A stretch of DNA of 64,000 nucleotides from assembly GCA_963580455.1 (NCBI GenBank), contig OY756961.1, positions 13,311,001 through 13,375,000 on the forward strand. Reading direction: 5' to 3'. The stretch comes from Euonymus europaeus. Its lineage: Eukaryota > Streptophyta > Magnoliopsida > Celastrales > Celastraceae. A model generated the notes under the pieces. It ran no database searches. It was given only the letters and a program-made list of their open reading frames with translations, and was not told the DNA's origin. The translations under genes and the position numbers were made by a program. Numbering within the stretch: the stretch's first letter is position 1; every line of letters starts with the position of its first letter. This document shows, one piece after another, positions 1 through 13,435 of the stretch.

Positions 1-3000
1 GTTTTGGCATCGAAATAATCTAGGAAGCTTATACTCGTAAAACTTGAAATAGAAGAACAAGAAAAAGTCTATCCCGAGAACCTTTGATAGTTCGGAGTTG
101 CTCAACTCTCTCTATGGAGGAGCTTTTAACGGTTTTATCTATTTGTCATAGAAAGTTGGTGTTTTGGCATCGAAATAATGTAGGAAGCTTATACTCGTAA
201 AAGTTGACAAAGAAGAACAAAAAAAATTATATACCGAGCAACTTTGATAGTCCGAAGTTGCTCAACTCTCTCTATGGAGGAGCTTTTAGCGGTTTTGTCT
301 ATTGGTCATAGAAAGTTGGTGTTTTGGCATCGAAATAATCTAGGAAGCTTATACTCGTAAAACTTGACATAGAAGAACAATAAAAAGTTTATTCCGAGCA
401 ACTTTGATAGTCCGCAGTTGCTCAACTCTCTCTATGGAGAAGCTTTTAACGGTTTTGTCTATTTGTCATAGAAAGTTGGTGTTTTGGCATCGAAATAATG
501 TAGGAAGCTTATACTCGTAAAAGTTGACAAAGAAGAACAAAAAATATTATATACCGAGCAACTTTGATAATCCGAAGTTGCTCAACTCTCTCTATGGAGG
601 AGCTTTTAACGGTTTTGTCTATTGGTCATAGAATGTTGGTGTTTTGGCATCGAAATAATCTAGGAAGCTTATACTCGTAAAATTTGACATAGAAGAACAA
701 TGAAAAGTCTATCCCGAGCAACTTTGATAGTCCGCAGTTGCTCAACTCTCTCTATGGAGGGGCTTTTAACGGTTTTGTCTATTTGTCATAGAAAGTTGGT
801 GTTTTGGCATCGAAATAATGTAGGAAGCTTATAATCATAAAAGTTGACAGAGAAGAACAAAAAAAATTATATACCGAGCAACTTTGATAGTCCGAAGTTG
901 CTCAACTCTCTCTATGGAGGAGCTTTTAACGGTTTTGTCTATTGGTCATAGAAAGTTGGTGTTTTGGCATCAATATAATGTAGGAAGCTTATACTCGTAA
1001 AATTTCACATAGAAGAACAATAAAAAGTCTATCCCGAACGACTTTCATAGTCCGAAGTTACTCAACTCTCTCTATGGAGGAGCTTTTAACGGTTTTGTCC
1101 ATTTGTCATAGAAAGTTGGTGTTTTGGCATCGAAATAATCTAGGAAGCTTATACTCGTAAAATTTGATGTAGAAGAACAATAAAAAGTCTATCCCGAGCA
1201 ACTTTCATAGTTCGAAGTTGCTCAACTCTCTCTATGGAGGAGCTTTTAACGGTTTTGTCCATTTGTCATAGAAAGTTGGTGTTTTGGCATCCATATAATG
1301 TAGGAAGCTTATACTCGTAAAATTTGACATAGGAAAACAATAAAAAGTCTATCCCGAGCAACTTTCATAGTCCGAAGTTGCTCAACTCTCTCTAAGGAGT
1401 AGCTTTTAACGGTTTTGTCCATTTTTCATAGAAAGTTTGTGTTTTGGCATCCATATAATGTAAGAAGCTTATACTCGTAAAATTTCACATAGAAGAACAA
1501 TAAAAAGTCTATCCTGAGCAACTTTCATAGTCCGAAGTTGCTCAACTCTCTCTATCGAGGAGCTTTTAACAGTTTTGTCCATTTGTCATAGAAAGTTGGT
1601 GTTTTGGCATCAATATAATGTTGGAAGCTTATACTCGTAAAATTTGACATAGAGGAACAATAAAAAGTCTATCCTGAGCAACTTTGATAGTCCGCAGTTG
1701 CTCAACTCTCTCTATGGAGGAGCTTTTAACGGTTTTGTCCATTTGTCATAGAAAGTTGGTGTTTTGGCATCAATATAATGTAGGAAGCTTATACTCGTAA
1801 AATTTCACATAGAAGAACAATAAAAAGTCTATCCCGAGCAACTTTCATAGTCCGAAGTTGCTCAACTCTCTCTATGGAGGAGCTTTTAACGGTTTTGTCC
1901 ATTTGTCAAAGAAAGTTGGTGTTTTAGCATCGAAATAATCTAGGAAGCTTATACTCATAAAATTTGACATATAGGAACAATAAAAAGTGTACACCGAGCA
2001 ACTTTGATGGTCCGAAGTTGCTCAACTCTCTCTATGGAGGAGCTTTTAACGGTTTTCTTCGTTTGTCATAGAAAGTTGGTGTTTTGGCATCGAAATAATC
2101 TAGGAAGCTTATACTCGTAAAACTCGAAATAGAAGAACAAGAAAAAGTCTATCCCGAGAACCTTTGATAGTTCGGAGTTGCTCAACTCTCTCTATGGGGG
2201 AGCTTTTAACGGTTTTATCTATATGTCATAGAAAGTTGGTGTTTTGGCATCGAAATAATGTAGGAAGCTTATACTCGTAAAATTTGACATAGAAGAACAA
2301 TAAAAATTGTACACCGAGCAACTTTGATGATCTAAAGTCGCTCAACACTCTCGATTGAAGAGCTTTTAACGGTTTTGTCCATTTGTCATAGAAAGTTGGT
2401 GTTTTGGCATCAAAATAATGTAGGAAGCTTATACTCGTAAAAGTTGACAAAGAAGAACAATAAAAAGTATATCCCGTGCAAGTTTGATAGTCCGAAGTTG
2501 CTCAACTCTCTCTATGGAGGAGCTTTTAACGGTTTTGTCCATTTGTCATAGAAAGTTGATGTTTTGGCAGCGAAATAATGTAGGAAGCTTATACTCGTAA
2601 AATTTGACATAGAAGAACAATAAAAAGTCTATCCCGAGCAACTTTCATAGTCCGAAGTTGCTCAACTCTCTCTATGGAGGAGCTTTAAACGGTTTTGTCC
2701 ATTTGTCATAGAAAGTTGGTGTTTTGGCATCAATATAATGTAGGAAGCTTATACTCGTAAAATTTGACATAGAAGAACAATAAAAAGTCTATCCCGAGCA
2801 ACTTTCATAGTCCGAAGTAGCTCAACTCTCTCTATGTTGGAGCTTTTAACGGTTTTGTCCATTTGTCATAGGAAGTTGGTGTTTTGGCATCAATATAATG
2901 TAGGAAGCTTATACTCGTAAAATTTGACATAGAAGAACAATAAAAAGTCTATCCCGAGCAACTTTCATAGTCCGAAGTTGCTCAACTCTCTCTAAGGAGG

Positions 3001-4799
3001 AGCTTTTAACGGTTTTGTCCATTTGTCATAGAAAGTTGGTGTTTTGGCATCAATATAATGTGGGAAGCTTATACTCGTAAAATTTCACATAGAAGAACAA
3101 TAAAAAGTCTATCCCGAGCAACTTTCATAGTCCGAAGTTGCTCAACTCTCTCTATGGAGGAGCTTTTAACGGTTTTGTCCATTCGTCAAAGAAAGTTGGT
3201 GTTTTAGCATCGAAATAATCTAGGAAGCTTATACTCATAAAATTTGACATATAGGAACAATAAAAAGTGTACACCGAGCAACTTTGATGGTCCGAAGTTG
3301 CTCAACTCTCTCTATGGAGGTGCTTTTAACGGTTTTCTTCATTTTTCATAGAAAGTTGGTGTTTTGGCATCGAAATAATCTAGGAAGCTTATACTCGTAA
3401 AACTTGAAATAGAAGAACAAGAAAAAGTCTATCCCGAGAACCTTTGATAGTTCGGAGTTGCTCAACTCTCTCTATGGAGGAGCTTTTAACGGTTTTATCT
3501 ATTTGTCATAGAAAGTTGGTGTTTTGGCATCGAAATAATGTAGGAAGCTTATACTCGTAAAAGTTGACAAAGAAGAACAAAAAAAATTATATACCGAGCA
3601 ACTTTGATAGTCCGAAGTTGCTCAACTCTCTCTATGGAGGAGCTTTTAACGGTTTTGTCTATTGGTCATAGAAAGTTGTTGTTTTGGCATCAAAATAATC
3701 TAGGAAGCTTATACTCGTAAAACTTGACATAGAAGAACAATAAAAAGTTTATTCCGAGCAACTTTGATAGATGCAGTTGCTCAACTCTCTCTATGGAGAA
3801 GCTTTTAACGGTTTTGTCTATTTGTCATAGAAAGTTGGTGTTTTGGCATCGAAATAATCTAGGAAGCTTATACTCGTAAAATTTCACATAGAAGAACAAT
3901 AAAAAGTCTATCCCGAGCAACTTTGATAGTCCGAAGTTGCTCAACTCTCTCTATGGAGGAGCTTTTAACGGTTTTGTCTATTGGTCATAGAAAGTTGGTG
4001 TTTTGGCATCGAAATAATCTAGGAAGCTTATACTCGTAAAACTTGACATAGAAGAACAATAAAAAGTCTATCCCGAGAAACTTTGATAGTCCGCAGTTGC
4101 TCAACTCTCTCTATGGAGGGGCTTTTAACGGTTTTATCTATTTGTCATAGAAAGTTGGTGTTTTGGCATCGAAATAATGTAGGAAGCTTATAATCATAAA
4201 AGTTGACAAAGAAGAACAAAAAAAATTATATACCGAGCAACTTTGATAGTCCGAAGTTGCTCAACTCTCTCTACGGAGGAGCTTTTAACGGTTTTGTCTA
4301 TTGGTCATAGAAAGTTGGTGTTTTGGCATCAATATAATGTAGGAAGCTTATACTCGTAAAATTTCACATAGAAGAACAATAAAAAGTATATCCCGAACAA
4401 CTTTGATAGTCCGCAGTTGCTCAACTCTCTCTATGGAGGAGCTTTTAACGGTTTTGTCCATTTGTCATAGAAAGTTGGTGTTTTGGCATCGAAATAATGT
4501 AGGAAGCTTATAATCATAAAAGTTGACAAAGAAGAACAAAAAAAATTATATACCGAGCAACTTTGATAGTCCGAAGTTGCTCAACTCTCTCTACGGAGGA
4601 GCTTTTAACGGTTTTGTCTATTGGTCATAGAAAGTTGGTGTTTTGGCATCCATATAATGTAGGAAGCTTATACTCGTAAAATTTGACATAGAAGAACAAT
4701 AAAAAGTCTATCCCGAGCAACTTTCATAGTCCGAAGTTGCTCAACTCTCTCTATGGAGGAGCTTTTAACGGTTTTGTCCATTTGTCATAGAAAGTTGGT

Positions 4800-5758
4800 G
4801 TTTTGGCATCGAAATAATCTAGGAAGCTTATACTCGTAAAATTTGATCTAGAAGAACAATAAAAAGTCTATCCCGAGCAACTTTGATAGTTCGGAGTTGC
4901 TCAACTCTCTCTATGGAGGAGCTTTTAACGGTTTTGTCCATTTGTCATAGAAAGTTGGTGTTTGGCATCCATATAATGTAGGAAGCTTATACTCGTAAAA
5001 TTTGACATAGAAGAACAATAAAAAGTCTATCCCGAGCAACTTTCATAGTCCGAAGTTGCTCAACTCTCTCTAAGGAGGAGCTTTTAACGGTTTTGTCCAT
5101 TTTTCATAGAAAGTTTGTGTTTTGGCATCAATATAATGTAGGAAGCTTATACTCGTAAAATTTCACATAGAAGAACAATAAAAAGTCTAACCCGAGCAAC
5201 TTTCATAGTCCGAAGTTGCTCAACTCTTTCTATGGAGGAGCTTTTAACGGTTTTGTCCATTTGTCAAAGAAAGTTGGTGTTTTAGCATCGAAATAATCTA
5301 GGAAGCTTATACTCGTAAAACTTGACATAGAAGAACAATAAAAAGTTTATTCCGAGCAACTTTGATAGTCCGCAGTTGCTCAACTCTCTCTATGGAGGAG
5401 CTTTTAACGGTTTTCTTCATTTTTCATAGAAAGTTGGTGTTTTGGCATCGAAATAATCTAGGAAGCTTATACTCGTAAAACTTGAAATAGAAGAACAAGA
5501 AAAAGTCTATCCCGAGAACCTTTGATAGTTCGGAGTTGCTCAACTCTCTATATGGAGGAGCTTTTAACGGTTTTATCTATTTGTCATAGAAAGTTGGTGT
5601 TTTGGCATCGAAATAATGTAGGAAGCTTATACTCGTAAAAGTTGACAAAGAAGAACAAAAAAAATTATATACCGAGCAACTTTGATAGTCCGAAGTTGCT
5701 CAACTCTCTCTATGGAGGAGCTTTTAACGGTTTTGTCTATTGGTCATAGAAAGTTGGT
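4800..5758 (+). repeat. 9-monomer higher-order duplication, left copy
   Basis: Six monomers here match those at 6239-7198 with an offset of 1440 bp (9 monomers; 1439 before the one-base loss near 4961). Shared rare variants tie them together: AAGTTTGTG at the end of one monomer, AAGTCTAACCCG, a CAACTCTTTC copy, GTTTTAGCATCG, TTCATTTTTCATAG and CTCTATATGG. Similarity in order stops at about 5759, where this copy continues with a CAATATAATG monomer and the other with CGAAATAATC. Confidence 0.85.
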
Positions 5759-6238
5759 GTTTTGGCATCAATATAATGTAGGAAGCTTATACTCGTAAAA
5801 TTTCACATAGAAGAACAATAAAAAGTATATCCCGAACAACTTTCATAGTCCGAAGTTACTCAACTCTCTCTATGGAGGAGCTTTTAACGGTTTTGTCCAT
5901 TTGTCATAGAAAGTTGGTGTTTTGGCATCGAAATAATCTAGGAAGCTTATACTCGTAAAAATTGATGTAGAAGAACAATAAAAAGTCTATCCCGAGCAAC
6001 TTTGATAGTTCGGAGTTGCTCAACTCTCTCTATGGAGGAGCTTTTAACGGTTTTGTCCATTTGTCATAGAAAGTTGGTGTTTTGGCATCCATATAATGTA
6101 GGAAGCTTATACTCGTAAAATTTGACATAGAAGAACAATAAAAAGTCTATCCCGAGCAACTTTCATAGTCCGAAGTTGCTCAACTCTCTCTATGGAGGAG
6201 CTTTTAACGGTTTTGTCCATTTGTCATAGAAAGTTGGT

Positions 6239-7198
6239 GTTTTGGCATCGAAATAATCTAGGAAGCTTATACTCGTAAAATTTGATGTAGAAGAACAATA
6301 AAAAGTCTATCCCGAGCAACTTTGATAGTTCGGAGTTGCTCAACTCTCTCTATGGAGGAGCTTTTAACGGTTTTGTCCATTTGTCATAGAAAGTTGGTGT
6401 TTTGGCATCCATATAATGTAGGAAGCTTATACTCGTAAAATTTGACATAGAAGAACAATAAAAAGTCTATCCCGAGCAACTTTCATAGTCCGAAGTTGCT
6501 CAACTCTCTCTAAGGAGGAGCTTTTAACGGTTTTGTCCATTTTTCGTAGAAAGTTTGTGTTTTGGCATCAATATAATGTAGGAAGCTTATACTCGTAAAA
6601 TTTCACATAGAAGAACAATAAAAAGTCTAACCCGAGCAACTTTCATAGTCCGAAGTTGCTCAACTCTTTCTATGGAGGAGCTTTTAACGGTTTTGTCCAT
6701 TTGTCAAAGAAAGTTGGTGTTTTAGCATCGAAATAATCTAGGAAGCTTATAATCGTAAAACTTGACATAGAAGAACAATAAAAAGTTTATTCCGAGCAAC
6801 TTTGATAGTCCGCAGTTGCTCAACTCTCTCTATGGAGGAGCTTTTAACGGTTTTCTTCATTTTTCATAGAAAGTTGGTGTTTTGGCATCGAAATAATCTA
6901 GGAAGCTTATACTCGTAAAACTTGAAATAGAAGAACAAGAAAAAGTCTATCCCGAGAACCTTTGATAGTTCGGAGTTGCTCAACTCTCTATATGGAGGAG
7001 CTTTTAACGGTTTTATCTATTTGTCATAGAAAGTTGGTGTTTTGGCATCGAAATAATGTAGGAAGCTTATACTCGTAAAAGTTGACAAAGAAGAACAAAA
7101 AAAATTATATACCGAGCAACTTTGATACTCCGAAGTTGCTCAACTCTCTCTATGGAGGAGCTTTTAACGGTTTTGTCTATTGGTCATAGAAAGTTGGT
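6239..7198 (+). repeat. 9-monomer higher-order duplication, right copy
   Basis: This is the partner of 4800-5758. It differs by a few substitutions, for example TTTTTCGTAG for TTTTTCATAG near 6541 and TTATAATCG for TTATACTCG near 6748, and it keeps the T lost at 4961. Its right half also lies inside the longer duplication that begins at 6719, so the two events overlap. Confidence 0.85.
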
Positions 7199-8797
7199 GT
7201 TTTGGCATCGAAATAATCTAGGAAGCTTATACTCGTAAAACTTGACATAGAAGAACAATAAAAAGTTTATTCCGAGCAACTTTGATAGTCCGCAGTTGCT
7301 CAACTCTCTCTATGGAGAAGCTTTTAACGGTTTTGTCGATTTGTCATAGAAAGTTGGTGTTTTGGCATCGAAATAATCTAGGAAGCTTATACTCGTAAAA
7401 TTTGATGTAGAAGAACAATAAAAAGTCTATCCCAAGCAACTTTGATAGTTCGGAGTTGCTCAACTCTCTCTATGGAGGAGCTTTTAACGGTTTTGTCCAT
7501 TTATCATAGAAAGTTGGTGTTTTGGCATCCATATAATGTAGGAAGCTTATACTCGTAAAATTTGACATAGAAGAACAATAAAAAGTCTATCCCGAGCAAC
7601 TTTCATAGTCCGAAGTTGCTCAACTCTCTCTAAGGAGGAGCTTTTAACGGTTTTGTCCATTTTTCATAGAAAGTTGGTGTTTTGGCATCAATATAATGTA
7701 GGAAGCTTATACTCGTAAAATTTGACATAGAAGAACAATAAAAAGTTTATTCCGAGCAACTTTGATAGTCCGCAGTTGCTCAACTCTCTCTATGGAGAAG
7801 CTTTTAACGGTTTTGTCTATTTGTCATAGAAAGTTGGTGTTTTGGCATCGAAATAATCTAGGAAGCTTATACTCGTAAAATTTGACAAAGAAGAACAAAA
7901 AAAATTATATACCGAGCAACTTTGATAGTCCGAAGTTGCTCAACTCTCTCTATGGAGGAGCTTTTAACGGTTTTGTCTATTTGTCATAGAAAGTTGGTGT
8001 TTTGGCATCGAAATAATCTAGGAAGCTTATACTCGTAAAACTTGAAATAGAAGAACAAGAAAAAGTCTATCCCGAGAACCTTTGATAGTTCGGAGTTGCT
8101 CAACTCTCTCTATGGAGGAGCCTTTAACGGTTTTATCTATTTGTCATAGAAAGTTGGTGTTTTGGCATCGAAATAATGTAGGAAGCTTATACTCGTAAAA
8201 GTTGACAAAGAAGAACAAAAAAAATTATATACCGAGCAACTTTGATAGTCCGAAGTTGCTCAACTCTCTCTATGGAGGAGCTTTTAACGGTTTTGTCTAT
8301 TGGTCATAGAAAGTTGGTGTTTTGGCATCAAAATAATCTAGGAAGCTTATACTCGTAAAACTTGACATAGAAGAACAATAAAAAGTTTATTCCGAGCAAC
8401 TTTGATAGATGCAGTTGCTCAACTCTCTCTATGGAGAAGCTTTTAACGGTTTTGTCTATTTGTCATAGAAAGTTGGTGTTTTGGCATCGAAATAATCTAG
8501 GAAGCTTATACTCGTAAAAGTTGACAAAGAAGAACAAAAAAAATTATATACCGAGCAACTTTGATAGTCCGAAGTTGCTCAACTCTCTCTATGGAGGAGC
8601 TTTTAACGGTTTTGTCTATTGGTCATAGAAAGTTGGTGTTTTGGCATCGAAATAATCTAGGAAGCTTATACTCGTAAAACTTGACATAGAAGAACAATAA
8701 AAAGTTTATTCCGAGCAACTTTGATAGTCCGCAGTTGCTCAACTCTCTCTATGGAGAAGCTTTTAACGGTTTTGTCTATTTGTCATAGAAAGTTGGT
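6719..8797 (+). repeat. 13-monomer segment, left copy of a 2399-bp tandem duplication
   Basis: Thirteen monomers match 9118-11196 at an offset of 2399 bp (15 monomers less one base). Diagnostic changes occur in both copies at the matching place: GTTTTGTCGATTTG near 7330, CCCAAGCAAC near 7430, TTATCATAG near 7501, GGAGCCTTTAACGG near 8118 and the one-base loop loss at about 8409. One difference seen is GATACTCCG here against GATAGTCCG in the right copy. The full repeat unit is 6719-9117; the right copy stops matching after 11196. Confidence 0.9.
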
Positions 8798-9117
8798 GTT
8801 TTGGCATCGAAATAATCTAGGAAGCTTATACTCGTAAAATTTGACAAAGAAGAACAAAAAAAATTATATACCGAGCAACTTTGATAGTCCGAAGTTGCTC
8901 AACTCTCTCTATGGAGGAGCTTTTAACGGTTTTGTCTATTTGTCATAGAAAGTTGGTGTTTTGGCATCGAAATAATCTAGGAAGCTTATACTCGTAAAAC
9001 TTGAAATAGAAGAACAAGAAAAAGTCTATCCCGAGAACCTTTGATAGTTCGGAGTTGCTCAACTCTCTCTATGGTGGAGCTTTTAACGGTTTTATCTATT
9101 TGTCATAGAAAGTTGGT

Positions 9118-11196
9118 GTTTTGGCATCGAAATAATCTAGGAAGCTTATACTCGTAAAACTTGACATAGAAGAACAATAAAAAGTTTATTCCGAGCAACT
9201 TTGATAGTCCGCAGTTGCTCAACTCTCTCTATGGAGGAGCTTTTAACGGTTTTCTTCATTTTTCATAGAAAGTTGGTGTTTTGGCATCGAAATAATCTAG
9301 GAAGCTTATACTCGTAAAACTTGAAATAGAAGAACAAGAAAAAGTCTATCCCGAGAACCTTTGATAGTTCGGAGTTGCTCAACTCTCTATATGGGGGAGC
9401 TTTTAACGGTTTTATCTATTTGTCATAGAAAGTTGGTGTTTTGGCATCGAAATAATGTAGGAAGCTTATACTCGTAAAAGTTGACAAAGAAGAACAAAAA
9501 AAATTATATACCGAGCAACTTTGATAGTCCGAAGTTGCTCAACTCTCTCTATGGAGGAGCTTTTAACGGTTTTGTCTATTGGTCATAGAAAGTTGGTGTT
9601 TTGGCATCGAAATAATCTAGGAAGCTTATACTCGTAAAACTTGACATAGAAGAACAATAAAAAGTTTATTCCGAGCAACTTTGATAGTCCGCAGTTGCTC
9701 AACTCTCTCTATGGAGAAGCTTTTAACGGTTTTGTCGATTTGTCATAGAAAGTTGGTGTTTTGGCATCGAAATAATCTAGGAAGCTTATACTCGTAAAAT
9801 TTGATGTAGAAGAACAATAAAAAGTCTATCCCAAGCAACTTTGATAGTTCGGAGTTGCTCAACTCTCTCTATGGAGGAGCTTTTAACGGTTTTGTCCATT
9901 TATCATAGAAAGTTGGTGTTTTGGCATCCATATAATGTAGGAAGCTTATACTCGTAAAATTTGACATAGAAGAACAATAAAAAGTCTATCCCGAGCAACT
10001 TTCATAGTCCGAAGTTGCTCAACTCTCTCTAAGGAGGAGCTTTTAACGGTTTTGTCCATTTTTCATAGAAAGTTGGTGTTTTGGCATCAATATAATGTAG
10101 GAAGCTTATACTCGTAAAATTTGACATAGAAGAACAATAAAAAGTTTATTCCGAGCAACTTTGATAGTCCGCAGTTGCTCAACTCTCTCTATGGAGAAGC
10201 TTTTAACGGTTTTGTCTATTTGTCATAGAAAGTTGGTGTTTTGGCATCGAAATAATCTAGGAAGCTTATACTCGTAAAATTTGACAAAGAAGAACAAAAA
10301 AAATTATATACCGAGCAACTTTGATAGTCCGAAGTTGCTCAACTCTCTCTATGGAGGAGCTTTTAACGGTTTTGTCTATTTGTCATAGAAAGTTGGTGTT
10401 TTGGCATCGAAATAATCTAGGAAGCTTATACTCGTAAAACTTGAAATAGAAGAACAAGAAAAAGTCTATCCCGAGAACCTTTGATAGTTCGGAGTTGCTC
10501 AACTCTCTCTATGGAGGAGCCTTTAACGGTTTTATCTATTTGTCATAGAAAGTTGGTGTTTTGGCATCGAAATAATGTAGGAAGCTTATACTCGTAAAAG
10601 TTGACAAAGAAGAACAAAAAAAATTATATACCGAGCAACTTTGATAGTCCGAAGTTGCTCAACTCTCTCTATGGAGGAGCTTTTAACGGTTTTGTCTATT
10701 GGTCATAGAAAGTTGGTGTTTTGGCATCAAAATAATCTAGGAAGCTTATACTCGTAAAACTTGACATAGAAGAACAATAAAAAGTTTATTCCGAGCAACT
10801 TTGATAGATGCAGTTGCTCAACTCTCTCTATGGAGAAGCTTTTAACGGTTTTGTCTATTTGTCATAGAAAGTTGGTGTTTTGGCATCGAAATAATCTAGG
10901 AAGCTTATACTCGTAAAAGTTGACAAAGAAGAACAAAAAAAATTATATACCGAGCAACTTTGATAGTCCGAAGTTGCTCAACTCTCTCTATGGAGGAGCT
11001 TTTAACGGTTTTGTCTATTGGTCATAGAAAGTTGGTGTTTTGGCATCGAAATAATCTAGGAAGCTTATACTCGTAAAACTTGACATAGAAGAACAATAAA
11101 AAGTTTATTCCGAGCAACTTTGATAGTCCGCAGTTGCTCAACTCTCTCTATGGAGAAGCTTTTAACGGTTTTGTCTATTTGTCATAGAAAGTTGGT
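9118..11196 (+). repeat. 13-monomer segment, right copy of the 2399-bp duplication
   Basis: This matches 6719-8797 monomer for monomer, including the loop deletion at about 10808. A private change is ATGGGGGAGC near 9392 where the left copy has ATGGAGGAGC. After 11196 the order breaks: a GATGTAG monomer follows instead of the TTTGACAAAG monomer found at 8798. Few differences between copies suggest a recent event. Confidence 0.9.
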
Positions 11197-11676
11197 GTTT
11201 TGGCATCGAAATAATCTAGGAAGCTTATACTCGTAAAATTTGATGTAGAAGAACAATAAAAAGTCTATCCCAAGCAACTTTCATCGTCCGAAGTTGCTCA
11301 ACTCTCTCTATGGAGGAGCTTTTAACGGTTTTGTCCATTTGTCATAGAAAGTTGGTGTTTTGGCATCAATATAATGTAGGAAGCTTATACTCGTAAAATT
11401 TGACATAGAAGAAAAATAAAAAGTCTATCCCGAGCAACTTTCATAGTCCGAAGTTGCTCAACTCTCTCTATGGAGGAGCTTTTAACGGTTTTGTCCATTT
11501 GTCATAGAAAGTTGGTGTTTTGGCATCAATATAATGTAGGAAGCTTATACTCGTAAAATTTGACATAGAAGAACAATAAAAAGTCTATCCCGAGCAACTT
11601 TCATAGTCCGAAGTTGCTCAACTCTCTCTATGGATGAGCTTTTAACGGTTTTGTCCATTTGTCAAAGAAAGTTGGT

Positions 11677-13435
11677 GTTTTGGCATCGAATTAATCTAGA
11701 AGCTTATACTTGTAAAATTTGACATAGAAGAACAATAAAAAGTGTACATAGAGCAATTTTAATGGTGCGAAGTTGCTCAACTCTCTCTATGGAGGAGCTC
11801 TTAACGGTTTTGTCCATTTGTCATAGAAAGTTGGTGTTTTGGCATTGAAATAATCTATGAAGCTTATACTCGTAAAATTTGACATATGAGAACAATAAAA
11901 ATTATACACCGAGCAACTTTGAAGGTCCGAAGTTGCTCAACTCTCTCTATAGAGGAGCTTTTAACGGTTTTTTCCTTTTGTCATAAAAAGTTGGTGTTTT
12001 GGCATCGAAATAATGTATGAAGCTTATACTCATAAAATTTGACATAGAAGAACAATAAAAAGTCTATCCCGATCAACTTTGGTAGCCTAAGTTGTTCAAC
12101 TCTCTCTATGGAGGAGCTTTTAACGGTTTTGTCCATTTGTCATAGAAAGTTGGTGTTTTGGCATCAATATAATGTAGGAAGCTTATACTCGTAAAATTTC
12201 AAATAGAAGAACAATAAAAAGTCTATCCCGAGCAACTTTCATAGTCCGAAGTTGCTCAACTCTCTCTATGGAGGAGATTTTAACGGTTTTGTCCAATTTG
12301 TCATAGAAAGTTGGTGTTTTGGCATCGAAATAATCTAGGAAGCTTATACTCGTAAAACTCGAAATAGAAGAACAAGAAAAAGTCTATCCCTAGAACCTTT
12401 GATAGTTCGGAGTTGCTCAACTCTCTCTATGGTGGAGCTTTTAACGGTTTTATCTATTTGTCATAGAAAGTTGGTGTTTTGGCATCGAAATAATGTAGGA
12501 AGCTTATACTCGTAAAATTTGACATAGAAGAACAATAAAAATTGTACACCGAGCAACTTTGATGATCCAAAGTCGCTCAATACTCTCTATTGAAGAGCTT
12601 TTAACGGTTTTGTCCATTTGTCATAGAAAGTTGGTGTTTTGGCATCAAAATAATGTAGGAAGCTTATACTCGTAAAAGTTGACAAAGAAGAACAATAAAA
12701 AGTATATCCCGTGCAACTTTGATAGTCCGAAGTTGCTCAACTCTCTCTATGGAGGAGCTTTTAACGGTTTTGTCTATTTGTCATAGAAAGTTGTTGTTTT
12801 GGCATCGAAATAATCTAGGAAGCTTATACTCGTAAAACTTGACATAGAAGAACAATAAAAAGTCTATCCCGAGCAACTTTGATAGTCCGCAGTTGCTCAA
12901 CTCTCTCTATGGAGGGGCTTTTAACGGTTTTGTCCATTTGTCATAGAAAGTTGATGTTTTGGCATCAAAATAATGTAGGAAGCTTATACTCGTAAAATTT
13001 GACATAGAAGAACAATAAAAAGTCTATCCCGAGCAACTTTCATAGTCCGAAGTTGCTCAACTCTCTCTATGGAGGAGCTTTTAACGGTTTTGTCCATTTG
13101 TCATAGAAAGTTGGTGTTTTGGCATCAATATAATGTAGGAAGCTTATACTAGTAAAATTTGACATAGAAGAACAATAAAAAGTTTATCCCGAGCAACTTT
13201 CATAGTCCGAAGTTGCTCAACTCTCTCTATGGAGGAGCTTTTAACGGTTTTGTCCATTTGTCATAGAAAGTTGGTGTTTTGGCATCAATATAATGTAGGA
13301 AGCTTATACTCGTAAAATTTGACATAGAAGAACAATAAAAAGTCTATCCCGAGCAACTTTCATAGTCCGAAGTTGCTCAACTCTCTCTATGGATGAGCTT
13401 TTAACGGTTTTGTCCATTTGTCAAAGAAAGTTGGT
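11677..13435 (+). repeat. Domain B 11-monomer unit, copy 1 (1759 bp)
   Basis: The unit opens with the S-T-U cassette. S (11677) has GAATTAATCTAGAAGC, one base short, GTGTACATAGAGC and a SacI site GAGCTC. T (11836) has CATTGAAATAATCTATG and an NdeI site in GACATATGAGAAC. U (11996) has ATGTATGAAGC, GATCAAC and GTTGTTC. Then come a TTTCAAATAG monomer (with one extra base near 12290), an AAACTCGAAATAG monomer, one with ATTGTACACC and CTATTGAAGAGC, one with TATATCCCGTGC, and four others. The next S monomer at 13436 starts copy 2. Confidence 0.9.

Larger units (their letters stand above)
1..11676 (+). repeat. Domain A: low-indel satellite block, monomers 1-73
   Basis: This block lacks the S, T and U monomer classes found further on. 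Its marker classes are one with AAAAAAATTATATACC, one with a CTTGAAATAGAAGAACAAG segment, one with TTTATTCC followed by TCCGCAG, and CAATATAATG or CCATATAATG copies. Only four of the 73 monomers have a length change: 3681, 8319 and 10718 (the same one-base loss in the dyad loop, GATAGATGCAG) and 4960 (one T lost in the GTTTT landmark). Larger periodicities are visible: monomers near 1-960 recur in similar order from 3361 (21 monomers), and 9- and 15-monomer offsets are annotated separately. No gene or other element seen. Confidence 0.9.

Noticed and set aside
2226..2450. Minus-strand open frames of 63-78 codons (also 40175, 43776, 55377, 59623, 62461)
   Set aside because: These are reverse-strand readings across one or two monomers, with the same phrases repeated in each. 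They reflect local absence of stops, not selection for coding.
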